Source: Xanthomonas arboricola pv. juglandis (GTDB lineage Bacteria; Pseudomonadota; Gammaproteobacteria; Xanthomonadales; Xanthomonadaceae). Taken from it: 64,000 nucleotides of DNA. The stretch covers positions 1-64,000 of the forward strand of contig NZ_JZEF01000005.1 in NCBI RefSeq assembly GCF_001013475.1, written 5' to 3'. This document shows, piece by piece, positions 27,141 through 36,923 of the stretch. Under the pieces are notes generated by a model that made no database searches, was not told where the DNA came from, and saw nothing but the letters and a program-made list of their open reading frames with translations. How positions within the stretch are numbered: position 1 is the first letter of the stretch; each line of letters opens with the position of its first letter. Both the position numbers and the translations under genes were made by a program.

Positions 27141-27893
27141 ATGCGACAGTCCGCGCTCTGGATTGCCCTGCTGTGCGCCGGCTGCTCGCGCAGCCCGCCT
27201 TCGGTTACCCCACCGGGCGCGCCTGAAAGCGCCAAGACCAATGTGCTGGAAGCCGGCGCCAGGGTTCTGCAACCGACCGGGCCGGTCGGCAAGCTCGACA
27301 TCTACTTGGTGGGCTTCCATCCGATGAAAGACGCACCGGATGTACAGATGGAGGCACATCACTACTGCCATCAGGTCAACGAAGACCTGGCGCAATGTGC
27401 GCTCTACGACGGCAATACCGATCAGGCCAACCTGACCGGTATCGAGTACATCATTTCCGAACAACTGTTCGCGCAGTTGCCGGAGCGCGAGCGCAGTTTC
27501 TGGCATCCGCACAATGGCGAAATCCTGTCGGGCCAGCTGTCCGCGCCCAATCTGCCGCTGATCGCCGAGAAAGAACTGATGCGCAGCAAGCTCAACAGCT
27601 ATGGCAAGACCTGGCACACCTGGCACTCGCGCAACGGCACCGTCGCGGGCGATGCATTGCCGTTAGGCGAACCGATGCTGGCCTGGTCATTCAATCGCGA
27701 TGGCGAGGTCCAGCAACCGCTGATCGATCAGCGCGACAAGCTGGCTACGTTCTCTACTGCGCAACGTCGCGCCAATCGCCAGGACCTGACCCCGCTGGCA
27801 AAGCCGCAGCACGGAGTGGATGCCCTGCGGCCGCACTTCGGCAATGCCGAACCGATTTCCGGGGTAGTTGACGCAAGCACCCCATCCGACTGA
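27141..27893 (+). CDS. OBAP (DUF1264) family protein, probably secreted
   Basis: A 250-residue protein with the DUF1264/oil-body-associated-protein core: FHPMKDAPDVQMEAHHYCHQ, ALYDGNTDQANLTGIEYII and FWHPHNGEILSGQL. The function is unknown; plant members associate with oil bodies. The N-terminus is short and hydrophobic with LLCAGCS, a weak lipobox, so an exported lipoprotein is possible. TGGAGA sits 6 bases before the ATG. It stands alone on the plus strand. Confidence 0.85.
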   Translation: MRQSALWIALLCAGCSRSPPSVTPPGAPESAKTNVLEAGARVLQPTGPVGKLDIYLVGFHPMKDAPDVQMEAHHYCHQVNEDLAQCALYDGNTDQANLTGIEYIISEQLFAQLPERERSFWHPHNGEILSGQLSAPNLPLIAEKELMRSKLNSYGKTWHTWHSRNGTVAGDALPLGEPMLAWSFNRDGEVQQPLIDQRDKLATFSTAQRRANRQDLTPLAKPQHGVDALRPHFGNAEPISGVVDASTPSD

Positions 27894-27983
27894 ATCCTCA
27901 AAACCTGACCGCCCGTTGCAACTGCAATCGGGCGGCAAGGTATTCGAAGTCCATCGACAAGGTGCAGACAAGCGGACGCGATC

Positions 27984-28454
27984 TCACACGTCCATACCGT
28001 CACGCAGCCGCCGTAACGCCTTGCCCATCCACAGATGCCGGGCACGCTGCATGCGCTCGACCGATGGCTGAGCGCTCTCCCGCCCATCTGCGCCCTGCAG
28101 GCTCAACGTGACACAACTGCCCTCGCATGCAGGCGCAGTCTGCACATGCAGCAACACGCCCAGCTGCAGGCCGCGATCGCCATCAACCTGGTAACGCACC
28201 GATTCACCCAGGCGCGCCTCACCACGCTGCAACCCGACAACACCGCGCCGACACCAGGTTGCCTGCAGCGCCCAGCGCGATGCATGTCCATCGCCAGCGA
28301 CCAGCTCCGCCACTCCACGCAGGATGCGTCGCTGCACATTGGCATCGCACCACGCATCCAGGATCTGGTGCGGCTCGGCACGGATGATCAGGCGACGCAT
28401 CCACAGCATCGGGTCTTCAGCAGCGGCAACCGGTGTTGCCGGCAATCCAGGCAC
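27984..28454 (-). CDS. Conserved hypothetical protein, possibly SRPBCC-like
   Basis: A protein of up to 156 residues. The segment RRLIIRAEPHQILDAWCDAN, the Trp-rich middle and the C-terminal helix (RARHLWMGKALRRLRDGM) resemble the start and end of SRPBCC/polyketide-cyclase folds, but no diagnostic motif is certain. The GTG start at 28454 lies 3 bases past the stop of the DUF4142 gene, giving a coupled pair. An alternative ATG at 28409 (MLWMRR) has a GAAGA upstream. Confidence 0.55.
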   Translation of the reverse strand: MPGLPATPVAAAEDPMLWMRRLIIRAEPHQILDAWCDANVQRRILRGVAELVAGDGHASRWALQATWCRRGVVGLQRGEARLGESVRYQVDGDRGLQLGVLLHVQTAPACEGSCVTLSLQGADGRESAQPSVERMQRARHLWMGKALRRLRDGMDV

Positions 28455-28457
28455 GTC

Positions 28458-29036
28458 TCAGCGCCCAGCACCCTTGCTGCTGGCCTGCAGCGTCTTGGCA
28501 GCCGCCAGATGCTCGGCGACATGGCTGCGCGTAGTCTGCAGATGCGCCAGCACCTGTGGCGTCTTGGCCGCAGGAATCAGTTGTTTGTCCAGCGCCGCCA
28601 GCGCATCGGTGTGGTCCTTGACCATTGCCGTGACGTAGGCGGCCTCGAAGGCCTTGGTATCGAGCTTCTGCAACATCGCCAGTTCGGTCTTGCCCTTGCT
28701 CATCTGCGCCTTGGCAGCGGCAGCCGACAGGTCCGGCGACCACTTGGCCAGCTTCTGATTGTTGTCGGTATGCTCCTTGACCATCTGCATTGCATAGTCG
28801 CGCACGCCACCTTGCACCTGCTTCTGCAGCGCCAGATTGGCCGCACTGATTTCACTGGTATTGATGGCGCTCAAGGTGCCCAGTGCCTCACGCTCCTTCA
28901 CGCTCGGGGCGCTATTGCCCGCCTGTTGCTGCGTGGTGGCGGGCATGCCGGCCTGCGTTGCATTCTGCGCATGCGCAGCAGTGGCGATACCTAGACACAG
29001 GGTCAGCGCCGCAAACATCGGGTGACGTACTTTCAT
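28458..29036 (-). CDS. DUF4142 periplasmic protein
   Basis: A 192-residue protein with a clear signal peptide (MKVRHPMFAALTLCLGIATA, cleavage after AHA). The all-helical DUF4142 region follows: LGTLSAINTSEISAANLAL, YAMQMVKEHTDNNQKL and VTAMVKDHTDALAALD, with the family's repeated M-V-K-(E/D)-H-T-D pattern. Ferritin-like topology is often predicted and the function is unknown. It has a good Shine-Dalgarno (TGGAGAT) 6 bases before the ATG. It forms a pair with the downstream hypothetical gene. Confidence 0.85.
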   Translation of the reverse strand: MKVRHPMFAALTLCLGIATAAHAQNATQAGMPATTQQQAGNSAPSVKEREALGTLSAINTSEISAANLALQKQVQGGVRDYAMQMVKEHTDNNQKLAKWSPDLSAAAAKAQMSKGKTELAMLQKLDTKAFEAAYVTAMVKDHTDALAALDKQLIPAAKTPQVLAHLQTTRSHVAEHLAAAKTLQASSKGAGR

Positions 29037-29621
29037 GTGAATCTCCAGCCAGAAGGGGTGCATCCATGCTGGACTTGGTTGCGTGACCCGATCGTCGTAC
29101 CGATGTCGAAAGACGGAGAGGAAACGGTGCTGCACCGCAGTGCGCTTCACATGGAGTGAAGGTGGTATGGCGTTCCTGTTCGGCGCGCCGCTACGTATAG
29201 TGCAGGTAAGTTGCGCAACAGGCTCCTGCGCCGACGGAACATGGCTCGGACGTCAGACTGCTTTGGAACACCCAGCACTCAGCACCGCCGATGCTGCGAT
29301 CAAGCGCTGTACGCATATGCTTCAGAGCTCAATCTGCCTAGGGCAGCGCGCACCGCGGGCGTAATGGTGTCTCAGTAGGTCGAGCGTTATCACTCCGACC
29401 GATCCGCATAGCTGCGGAGATGGCCGACCCCATGCGCTAATCGATTGCATGCAGCGACTGCGTGCCAGGCAGGATCCCTGTATGCACCGCTATGCGATGC
29501 CAAGGGCAAGCCGGCGCTACCGTAATGCTGCGCCAGCTTGCTGCCGGTCGATGCTATGGATACGCGGAGTGGGCGCAGGCCACCCACTTGCGGCAAAGCC
29601 CGCGCATTGAAGACTGCTGGG
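29037..29621. other. Intergenic region, nothing recognised
   Basis: About 585 bases between two minus-strand genes. I find no ORF with protein character, no tRNA and no strong hairpin. It must carry the promoter of the DUF4142 gene. Confidence 0.5.
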
Positions 29622-29837
29622 TCAGGCGCCGGGATCCGCAGGGCCCAGCTGATGCGCCGACAGGATTTCGTCGATGCGTTTGACGATTTGCGCCGCCTGC
29701 TCCTGCGACTCTGCGGCAGCAGTGATCTTCTCTGCACGTGCGTGGAATACATCCCAGAAATCGTCCGGATGCTGGCGACGAATATCTGGCAATGCATCGG
29801 CAAGTTGTTTCAATTGCGCGTCGATATCGGGGGTCAT
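29622..29837 (-). CDS. Small conserved hypothetical helical protein
   Basis: A 71-residue, charged, probably all-helical protein (MTPDIDAQLKQLADALPDIR...ARAEKITAAAESQEQAAQIV). A strong AGGAGA lies 6 bases before the ATG, which together with the natural composition supports a real gene. No family recognised. It is divergent from moeB, with about 105 bases between the starts. Confidence 0.7.
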   Translation of the reverse strand: MTPDIDAQLKQLADALPDIRRQHPDDFWDVFHARAEKITAAAESQEQAAQIVKRIDEILSAHQLGPADPGA

Positions 29838-29941
29838 TGGGGGTCTCCTTGTGTGCCCACGCTACCGCCGTGCTGGTGAGCCTGATGCCAACATGGCAGT
29901 CCTGTGCATCGCATCGCCTGTGTTTGCGCGACAATGGCGCC

Positions 29942-31084
29942 ATGAGCAGCCACTACATCTCCCCTGCAAATGCCCGCCTGCGCGCTCTGCAAGGCGCCTT
30001 GCTGATCGATATCCGGCAGTTGCACGAACGTGCCGGCGGCCAGGCCGAAGGCGCATTGGCGATTGCGCAACACGATCTGGAAACCGCACCCGCACAGCAT
30101 CTGTCGGAGCAGGCGCGCGAGATCGTGCTGATCTGCCAGAGCGGCAAGCGCTCGGCACACACGGCGGAGATCTTGCGCGCGCAAGGCTATACGCAGGTGT
30201 CTTCGGTACTCGGTGGCACCGCCGCATGGACCGGCGCCGGCCTTCCCTTGGTGCGCCCTACCCTGCCGCCCGACGAACAGGATTTTCTCGAGCGCTATTC
30301 GCGCCATCTGCGCCTGCCGCAGGTCGGGCTCGAAGGCCAGCAGCGCCTGGCGCGTTCGCGCGTGTTGCTGGTCGGTGCAGGCGGACTTGGCTCGCCGGCG
30401 GCGTTCTATCTCGCTGCCGCCGGGGTCGGCCACCTGCGGATCGCCGATGACGATGTGGTGGACCGCAGCAATCTGCAGCGCCAGATCCTGCATGTGGAAG
30501 ACAGCGTCGGCGTCGCCAAGGTCAGCTCGGCCGCGCAGCGCATTGCCGCGCTCAATCCACGCGTGCAGGTCGAAGCGCTGCAGGCACGCGTGACTGCCGG
30601 CAATGTCGAAGCCCTGCTGAAGGACGTGGATGTCGTGGTCGACGGCGCCGACAATTTTCCTGCGCGCTATCTGCTCAACGATGCCTGCGTCAAACTCGGC
30701 AAACCGCTGGTCTACGGCGCGGTACAGCAGTTCGAAGGGCAATTGAGCGTGTTCGATGCCGGCCGCAAGCGCGGCCATGCACCGTGCTATCGCTGCCTGT
30801 TTCCGGAGCCGCCGCCGCCCGAATTCGCCCCCAGCTGCGCCGAGGCCGGCGTGCTGGGCGTGCTGCCCGGGGTGATCGGATTGCTGCAGGCCACCGAGGC
30901 GATCAAGTTGCTGCTGGGCATCGGCGAGACCCTCACCGGGCGCCTGCTCAGCTTCGATGCGCTGGCAATGCGCTTTCGCGAAATCCGGCTGCCGCCCGAC
31001 CCGCATTGCCCGGTGTGTGCTCCCGGTGTCGCATTGACTGAGTATGCCGATTACGCCGCGTTCTGCGGCAGCACAGTCGGCTGA
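29942..31084 (+). CDS. moeB: Rhodanese-MoeB/ThiF fusion (MoeZ-type sulfurtransferase-adenylyltransferase)
   Basis: A 380-residue protein that adenylates and sulfurates the C-terminus of a MoaD/ThiS-type ubiquitin-like carrier. Residues about 15-105 are a rhodanese domain with active-site loop LICQSGKRSA (Cys65). From about 115, RYSRHLRLPQVGLEGQQ starts the E1-like domain, with the ATP loop VGAGGLGSP (145-152), VVDGADNFPARYLLND, zinc ligands CYRC and CPVC, and FAPSCAEAGVLG (candidate thiol). In human MOCS3 and mycobacterial MoeZ the rhodanese is C-terminal; here it is N-terminal. Convergent with moeA paralogue 2. Confidence 0.92.
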   Translation: MSSHYISPANARLRALQGALLIDIRQLHERAGGQAEGALAIAQHDLETAPAQHLSEQAREIVLICQSGKRSAHTAEILRAQGYTQVSSVLGGTAAWTGAGLPLVRPTLPPDEQDFLERYSRHLRLPQVGLEGQQRLARSRVLLVGAGGLGSPAAFYLAAAGVGHLRIADDDVVDRSNLQRQILHVEDSVGVAKVSSAAQRIAALNPRVQVEALQARVTAGNVEALLKDVDVVVDGADNFPARYLLNDACVKLGKPLVYGAVQQFEGQLSVFDAGRKRGHAPCYRCLFPEPPPPEFAPSCAEAGVLGVLPGVIGLLQATEAIKLLLGIGETLTGRLLSFDALAMRFREIRLPPDPHCPVCAPGVALTEYADYAAFCGSTVG

Positions 31085-31313
31085 GAACGGCCTGATCGAT
31101 GCTGGTTGCAGCCTCGCGTCCGGACGCCGTGTTCCCGCGTACGACGTGGACGGGGCGGTCTGCCACACCGGTCTGCGCCCTCCATGTGGTTGCCATCAGC
31201 TCGCGCAGCGTCGGCGTTTAGTGCCGAAGGCGCGAAAGAACCGGCGTGCATCCGATAGCGCCGCCTGGCGGCGAGCGCGGCCCGCTGTTTGTCGCGCGTG
31301 CTGCACCAAACGC

Positions 31314-32552
31314 TCAAAGCGCGTAAGGAATCACCCGCACGCTCTCGCCTGCCTCGAAGCGCCGTGCCTGCTCGGGCAACACGATCAAGGCATTGCTGTC
31401 GGCCGCGCCGCGCAGCAGATGCGATGCATCGCCCCGATGCGGCAACGCCGTCAGACGCCCGTCTTCGCCGCACTCCAGCCGCCCGCGCAGGAACTCCAGG
31501 CGCTCGTGGCGTTTTTCCCAAGGACTGGCCAAGGCCGCATGCCACAGCGGGCGCGGCTCGCTACGTCCCTGCAGGCCATCCAGCAGCGGCACGCCGTAGG
31601 CGATCAGCGTCGCCAGCACCGAGACCGGATTGCCCGGCAGGCCCAGCACCAGGCAGCGGCCGATCTGGCCCAGCACCGCCGGCATGCCCGGGCGCATGCG
31701 CACGCGCCAGAAGTGGATGCGGCCCAGTTCGCCGATCAGTTGCGGCAGGTAGTCTTTCTCCCCCGCCGAGACGCCGCCGCAGGTGATCACCACGTCGAAG
31801 GCCGCAGCCGCGTCTTCCAGCATGGTACGGATGCGTTGCGGATCGTCCGGCAGGGTCGGCCATGCGGTCGGCGCGTAGCCCAGTGCCCGCAGCTGCGCCA
31901 TCAGCATGTCGCGATTGCTGTTGTAGATCTGTCCCGGCCCCAGCGGCATGCCCGGCTCCACCAGTTCATCGCCGGTGGCCAGCACCGCAATGGTCGGCCG
32001 CGGCGCGACCGCAAGCCGCGACAGACCGAGCGCAGCCGCCAGTCCGATCCGCGCAGGCGTCAACACCTGGCCGCTCTGTACCACCAGATCGCCCGCGCGC
32101 ACGTCACTGCCGGCCTGTCGCACCGCCGCACCCGGCGCACCCGGCGCACCCGGCGCAGGCATGCTATGGAAACGCACCACGCCATCGCGTTCCTGCGCAT
32201 CCTCTTTCGGGATTACCGTATCGGCGCCATCAGGCAGCGGCGCACCAGTGGTGATGCGCAGGCACTGCCCGGCGCTCAGCGTGCCGGTCCAACGCTCGCC
32301 AGCGAACTGTTCGCCGACCAGTTGCAACGCCGCATCGCCGCCAGCGACATCGGCATGCCGCAACGCGAAGCCGTCCATCGCGCTGTTGGCAAAGGGCGGC
32401 AACGCAATCGGTGCGATCAGATCGGCAGCGCTGATCCGCCCGTCGGCACGCGAAGTGGCGATGTTCTCGTCGGGCGGACGGCTGTTGGCGGCGACGGCCT
32501 GCAGGATCTGCAGCGCCTGTGCATAGGGAATGCGGGATGGATAGTCGGTCAT
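31314..32552 (-). CDS. moeA: Molybdopterin molybdotransferase MoeA (paralogue 2)
   Basis: A 412-residue MoeA with more canonical motifs than the copy at 24224: PPFANSAMDGFAL, LRITTGAPLPDGADTVIPKE, IAVLATGDELVEPG, CGGVSAGEKDYL and LGLPGNPVSV. It inserts molybdenum into molybdopterin. A low-complexity loop PAPGAPGAPGA near residue 130 is encoded by three 9-base repeats. The start MTDYPSRIPYAQAL is chosen because the longer reading to 32687 lacks family character. Confidence 0.93.
   Translation of the reverse strand: MTDYPSRIPYAQALQILQAVAANSRPPDENIATSRADGRISAADLIAPIALPPFANSAMDGFALRHADVAGGDAALQLVGEQFAGERWTGTLSAGQCLRITTGAPLPDGADTVIPKEDAQERDGVVRFHSMPAPGAPGAPGAAVRQAGSDVRAGDLVVQSGQVLTPARIGLAAALGLSRLAVAPRPTIAVLATGDELVEPGMPLGPGQIYNSNRDMLMAQLRALGYAPTAWPTLPDDPQRIRTMLEDAAAAFDVVITCGGVSAGEKDYLPQLIGELGRIHFWRVRMRPGMPAVLGQIGRCLVLGLPGNPVSVLATLIAYGVPLLDGLQGRSEPRPLWHAALASPWEKRHERLEFLRGRLECGEDGRLTALPHRGDASHLLRGAADSNALIVLPEQARRFEAGESVRVIPYAL
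32128..32157 (-). repeat. Three 9-bp tandem repeats in moeA paralogue 2
   Basis: The unit GCACCCGGC occurs three times in tandem plus a partial copy. It encodes a Pro-Gly-Ala repeat in a surface loop, so copy-number change would keep the frame. Confidence 0.85.
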
Positions 32553-32728
32553 GGCACGCAGGATACCAGTGCACCACGACGACTCAGAACGCCAGGCACT
32601 GCCGGTGCAGATGCCAGAAGGAGTCACTGCACTTTCCCGGCGTAGCTCGCGGCACTGGACCACGGCAGTTGCAGGCGCTGCGGCCACTCCACCTGACGAT
32701 CATTCGCCAGGCACGCACCGTTTCCTGC

Positions 32729-34126
32729 TTACTTGCCCTTGACGTGCTTCATCAACCGCCTTTTGCGCGCCACCTGCCGTTCGGTGAGCGTGTTCTTCTT
32801 GCCCTCGTACGGATTGGCACCTTCGCGGAAGATGAAACGCACCGGCGTGCCGACCAGCTTGAAGCGCTTGCGGAAGAAGTTTTCCAGATAGCGCTTGTAC
32901 GATTCCGGCAGCACCTTCAGGCGCGTGCCGTGCACGATGAAGGTGGGCGGATTTGCGCCACCCGGATGCACGTAACGCAGCTTGGAGACGTGGCCACGGA
33001 TGCTCGGCGGCGGATTGGTCTCGTAGGCGATTTCCAGCGCCTGGTTGACTTCGCTGGTGCTGAACTCGTGCGTGGCCGACGCGTGTGCACGGTGGATCGC
33101 CTGGAACAGCTCGCGCATGCCCGAGCCGTGCAGCGCGGAAATCCGCACCGCCTCGGCCCAGCTGACAAAGCCCAGCTTGCGCGACAGCAGGTCTTCGGCC
33201 TGCGCACGCTGGTAGTCGCTCTGCCCGTCCCACTTGTTGATCGCCACCACCAGGGCGCGGCCAGCGTCCAGGATGGCGCCCAGAATGGTCGCGTCCTGGT
33301 CGGTGACGCCTTCACCGGCATCCAGCATCAGCACCGCGACCTGGCATTGCTCGATCGCCTGCAGCGTCTTGAACGCGCTGAACTTCTCGACCGCCTCCTC
33401 GACCTTGCCGCGGCGACGTAGGCCGGCCGTATCGATCAAGCGGTACTGACGCCCGTCACGGTCCATGTCCACGGCGATCGAATCGCGCGTGGTGCCCGGC
33501 ACTTCCGAGGCAATCATGCGTTCTTCGCCGAGCAGGCGATTGACCAGCGTCGACTTGCCCACGTTCGGACGACCGACGAAGGCGATGCGCACACGCGCCG
33601 GGTCGGTATCCAGCAGCTCGCCGGCACCTTCCTCGGGCAGACGTGCGCCGACTTCCTCGAGCAGTTCGTCGATGCCTTGCCGATGCGCGGCAGACAACGC
33701 CACCACATCGGAGAAACCGTAGCGCGCGAATTCCGAGCGCACGGTTTCCTCGTCGGTGCCGTCGATCTTGTTGATGACCAGCACGGTCGGCCGCGCCAGC
33801 TTGCGCAGCCAGGCCAGGATCTCGTCGTCCAGCGAGGAAGCGCCTTCGCGGCCATCGACCACGAACAGCACCAGATCGGCTTCGCCGGCAGCGGCGCGGG
33901 CCTGCCGCGCGGTAGCGCCGGCCAGGCCCTCCTCGTCGCCGGCGATACCGCCGGTATCGACGACGATGAACGGGCGTTCCTCGTCGAGACGACAGACCCC
34001 GTAGTTACGGTCGCGGGTGACGCCGGGCTGGTCGTGGACCAGCGCGTCACGGGTGCGCGTCAGCGCATTGAAGATGGTGGACTTGCCGACATTGGGCCGT
34101 CCGACCAGGGCGACCAGGGGCAGCAT
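32729..34126 (-). CDS. der: Ribosome biogenesis GTPase Der (EngA)
   Basis: A 465-residue essential GTPase for 50S subunit maturation. It has two G domains in tandem, each with GRPNVGKST (residues about 8 and about 185), followed by DTGG/DTAG and NKID/NKWD elements, then a C-terminal KH-like domain ([30 protein letters not shown]). It starts 10 bases after bamB, the usual proteobacterial bamB-der pair, at the end of the ndk-rlmN-pilF-rodZ-yfgM-bamB-der run. Confidence 0.98.
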   Translation of the reverse strand: MLPLVALVGRPNVGKSTIFNALTRTRDALVHDQPGVTRDRNYGVCRLDEERPFIVVDTGGIAGDEEGLAGATARQARAAAGEADLVLFVVDGREGASSLDDEILAWLRKLARPTVLVINKIDGTDEETVRSEFARYGFSDVVALSAAHRQGIDELLEEVGARLPEEGAGELLDTDPARVRIAFVGRPNVGKSTLVNRLLGEERMIASEVPGTTRDSIAVDMDRDGRQYRLIDTAGLRRRGKVEEAVEKFSAFKTLQAIEQCQVAVLMLDAGEGVTDQDATILGAILDAGRALVVAINKWDGQSDYQRAQAEDLLSRKLGFVSWAEAVRISALHGSGMRELFQAIHRAHASATHEFSTSEVNQALEIAYETNPPPSIRGHVSKLRYVHPGGANPPTFIVHGTRLKVLPESYKRYLENFFRKRFKLVGTPVRFIFREGANPYEGKKNTLTERQVARKRRLMKHVKGK

Positions 34127-34136
34127 CGCGAAGTCC

Positions 34137-35354
34137 TTATTGTGCCAACCGGAAGGCGGTGATATCGCCATCGGTGTTTTGTACCAACAGAATGCCGTCC
34201 ACGACGATCGGCTGCGCCAGCAGCGTGTCGCGTCCAGCGCGAGCGCGCGCGGCCAGTGCACCGTCGCTGAGTTTCAGCCAGTGCAGATAGCCCTTGTAAT
34301 CGCCGACCACAGCGTAATCGCCCTGGATAGCGACGCCGGTCAGGGAGCGACGCGCCAGCGCGGCCTGCGACCACATCGCCGCACCGCTGCTCTTGTCCAG
34401 GCCCCAGACCGAGCCGGCGTTGTCGGACACCACCACCACCGCCGACGACACGCCAACGCCACCGGCGCCGCCGTGATCGCGCGTCCACAGCGGACGGCCG
34501 CTCGGGCCTTCCAGTGCGAGGGTTTCGTTCTTGAAGCTGGTCGCATACAGCGTGGTGCCGTCGAGCACCGGGGCACCGTCCACATCGGACATGCGCTCCA
34601 GCTCGGTGCGGCCTTCCGGCACACCGATCGCCTGCTCCCACAACGGGCGGCCGTCCTGCAGCGCCAGGGCGCTCAAGGTGCCGCTGTCGTTGCCGACGAA
34701 CAGCACGCCCGGGCCGGTCACGATCGGCGCGTTGCCGCGCACCGACAGGGCCGGCCCTTCTTCGGCATGGAACCAGCGGCGCTCACCGGTAGTAGCGTCG
34801 AAGGCACTGACGCGACCATCGTTGCTGCGCACCAACACCAGGTTCTGTGCAATCGCCGGTGCGGCGATGACTTCGTTCGGCACCTTGGCACGCCATTTTT
34901 CGGTGCCATCGGCCTGGTTCAGCGCAATCACGTCGCCAGACAGCGTGCCGATCACCACCAGGCCTTCGCCGACGCCGGGGCCGCCGGACAGGCGCTGCTT
35001 GAACTTGCGATCGTTACGCTCTTCCTTCTTGGGCTTGTATTCCCACACGCGCTTGCCGGTCTGCAGGTCCAGCGCCTGCACGCCGCCGGTAATCGCCGCA
35101 GCGTACACCTTGCCATCGGCCACCGCCGGACGCTGGCGCACGCCGATATGGCCTTCGCCCTTGCCCACGCCGGTGGACCAGATCTTGTCGACCTTGACCG
35201 ACGGCTCGAACTTGACCAGCTCGGCAGGTTCCTGCGCCTTCTTGGCAGCGGCGTCCTTCCCGGCAAACCAGCCCTTGACGGTGCTGCAACCGGCCAGCGA
35301 CACGCCCATCAGGGCGATCAATGCAATGCGCTTGTACATATCAACCTGCTTCAT
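34137..35354 (-). CDS. bamB: Outer membrane assembly lipoprotein BamB
   Basis: A 405-residue lipoprotein of the BAM complex that folds outer-membrane proteins. The lipobox is LAGC (Cys23 from this start), followed by PQQ-like beta-propeller repeats ([68 protein letters not shown]). The ATG overlaps the yfgM stop (TGATG). A second start five codons on (MYKRIAL) has AAGCAGG upstream and may be the real one. Likely needed to assemble the autotransporter barrel. Confidence 0.96.
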   Translation of the reverse strand: MKQVDMYKRIALIALMGVSLAGCSTVKGWFAGKDAAAKKAQEPAELVKFEPSVKVDKIWSTGVGKGEGHIGVRQRPAVADGKVYAAAITGGVQALDLQTGKRVWEYKPKKEERNDRKFKQRLSGGPGVGEGLVVIGTLSGDVIALNQADGTEKWRAKVPNEVIAAPAIAQNLVLVRSNDGRVSAFDATTGERRWFHAEEGPALSVRGNAPIVTGPGVLFVGNDSGTLSALALQDGRPLWEQAIGVPEGRTELERMSDVDGAPVLDGTTLYATSFKNETLALEGPSGRPLWTRDHGGAGGVGVSSAVVVVSDNAGSVWGLDKSSGAAMWSQAALARRSLTGVAIQGDYAVVGDYKGYLHWLKLSDGALAARARAGRDTLLAQPIVVDGILLVQNTDGDITAFRLAQ

Positions 35355-35992
35355 CAAATCTGCTCCGCCGGATCGGGCACCTTGCCGCCCACATCCATCA
35401 GCTTGGTTTCCAGCAAACGGCGCTGCGGCGAGGCCACGTCCACCGTGGTCAGGGCCTTGGCGTAGAGCGCACGCGCCTCATCCGGCTTGCCCTGCACGAC
35501 CAGCGCATCGGCGCGGATCTCCAGGCTGGTGTGGTCCTGCGCATCGGCCAGCAGCTTGATCGCTTCGTCCGGCTTGCCGCTTTCGGTCAACACACGCGCC
35601 AGGCGCTGCTGCACGATCTGCTTGAGCTCGCCTTCGGCCGGCACGTCGCGCAGGGTCTTGATCGCTTCGGCATGCTTGCCGGCATCCACCTGGGCCTTGG
35701 CCAGACGCAACGCAGCCAGTTCGGCGTAGACACCGCCCTTGCCGTCATCGAGCGCCACGATGTCCTTGGCCGCCTTGTCCAGGTCCTTGCCCTGGATGGA
35801 CTTGACCACCGCCTCGTAACGGGTGTTGGCTTCCACCGATTGAGTGGCGGTGTGCTTCTGCCACCACTGCCAGCCTAGGATCAGGGCCAGGCCCACCACG
35901 ACGCCGCCCACCAGCCCTGCGCCATTCTTTCTCAACCAGGAACGAACGCGTTCGCCTTGTTCGTGTTCGTCCAGCAGATCGTCGATCGCCAT
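35354..35992 (-). CDS. yfgM: YfgM family ancillary SecYEG subunit (TPR protein)
   Basis: A 212-residue inner-membrane protein with a short cytosolic N-terminus (MAIDDLLDEHEQGERVRSWL), one transmembrane helix (LVGGVVVGLALILGWQW) and a periplasmic TPR-like domain (ELAALRLAKAQVDAGKHAEA, LKQIVQQRLARVL). In E. coli YfgM links the Sec translocon with periplasmic chaperones. It sits between rodZ and bamB, as usual. The ATG at 35992 gives the expected N-terminus. Confidence 0.93.
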   Translation of the reverse strand: MAIDDLLDEHEQGERVRSWLRKNGAGLVGGVVVGLALILGWQWWQKHTATQSVEANTRYEAVVKSIQGKDLDKAAKDIVALDDGKGGVYAELAALRLAKAQVDAGKHAEAIKTLRDVPAEGELKQIVQQRLARVLTESGKPDEAIKLLADAQDHTSLEIRADALVVQGKPDEARALYAKALTTVDVASPQRRLLETKLMDVGGKVPDPAEQI

Positions 35993-36062
35993 GCGTACTC
36001 TCGCTCCGTCATCCCGGAGGCGCGGAACATCAATAGGGAAAAATGAAAAACCGCAGTCCGCT

Positions 36063-36923
36063 TCACTCGGAAGCAGGTACCACGGAGCCGTCGGAGGATA
36101 CCGCAAAACGGGCCACGTTAGCGCGCTGGAACGGTTTCACGTCGACGATACTGCCGCCTTGCTGAACCTCTACCGCCGACGCATTGCCCAGCACGATGCG
36201 GCCCACCTGCCCTGGCGAATAACTGCGACGCTCGCCGGCACGCACCAGCGCCTTTTCGACCGCGCTGCCATCCGGTGCCAGAATCTGCACCCAGCTGTCG
36301 CCGCTGAAACTCAACGACAAACTGCCGCCACCGGCGGCAGACGCTGCAGGCGTCTCGAGCTCGGGCGTGGCCCGCGGCACCGGCGTCATCGACGCGATGT
36401 ACGGCGCCGGCTGCTCGCGCGGCGCACTGGCCGGCTGCGTTGCAGCGTTGACCGGGGAGCCGGTCCTGGGCGCTTCCGGCATGCTGTCCAGCGATACCGT
36501 GCTGGGCGCCTTGCCATCCAGATGCGAACGGGTCGCGTACCACACCGGCACCGCGAACACGCCGGTGATCACTACATACATCGCCTTGCGCGCCGTGCTT
36601 TCCAGGATGCGCCGCGCCCGCGGCGTATGCGTGTGGCTGACCAGCTTGACCGGCTCGACCGGCGCAATCGCCGCCTGCTGCAGCAGCGGCTCCAGGTCCA
36701 CGTGCAGCAAGCGCGCATAGCTGCGCAACTGACCGCGCACGAAGACCGGCGCACCCAAGCGTTGCCACTGCTCCTGTTCCAGCGAGCGCACCACATGCGC
36801 CGGCATACGCAGCTTGCCGGCGACCTCGTCCACGCTCAGACCTGCTGCTTCGCGCGCGTCGCGCAAATGCTGTCCGCAGCCCTTTTCCTGCTCGAAAGGG
36901 TTCGGATTGGAATCACTGATCAC
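36063..36923 (-). CDS. rodZ: Cell-shape protein RodZ
   Basis: A 286-residue bitopic protein that links MreB to the elongation machinery. Residues about 12-85 are an XRE-like HTH (LRDAREAAGLSVDEVAGKLR), about 112-130 a transmembrane helix (MYVVITGVFAVPVWYAT), then a Pro/Ala-rich periplasmic linker, and the C-terminal DUF4115 beta domain (SLSLSFSGDSWVQILAPDG). The start is a GTG overlapping the pilF stop (GTGA), so the genes are coupled. Confidence 0.95.
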   Translation of the reverse strand: MISDSNPNPFEQEKGCGQHLRDAREAAGLSVDEVAGKLRMPAHVVRSLEQEQWQRLGAPVFVRGQLRSYARLLHVDLEPLLQQAAIAPVEPVKLVSHTHTPRARRILESTARKAMYVVITGVFAVPVWYATRSHLDGKAPSTVSLDSMPEAPRTGSPVNAATQPASAPREQPAPYIASMTPVPRATPELETPAASAAGGGSLSLSFSGDSWVQILAPDGSAVEKALVRAGERRSYSPGQVGRIVLGNASAVEVQQGGSIVDVKPFQRANVARFAVSSDGSVVPASE

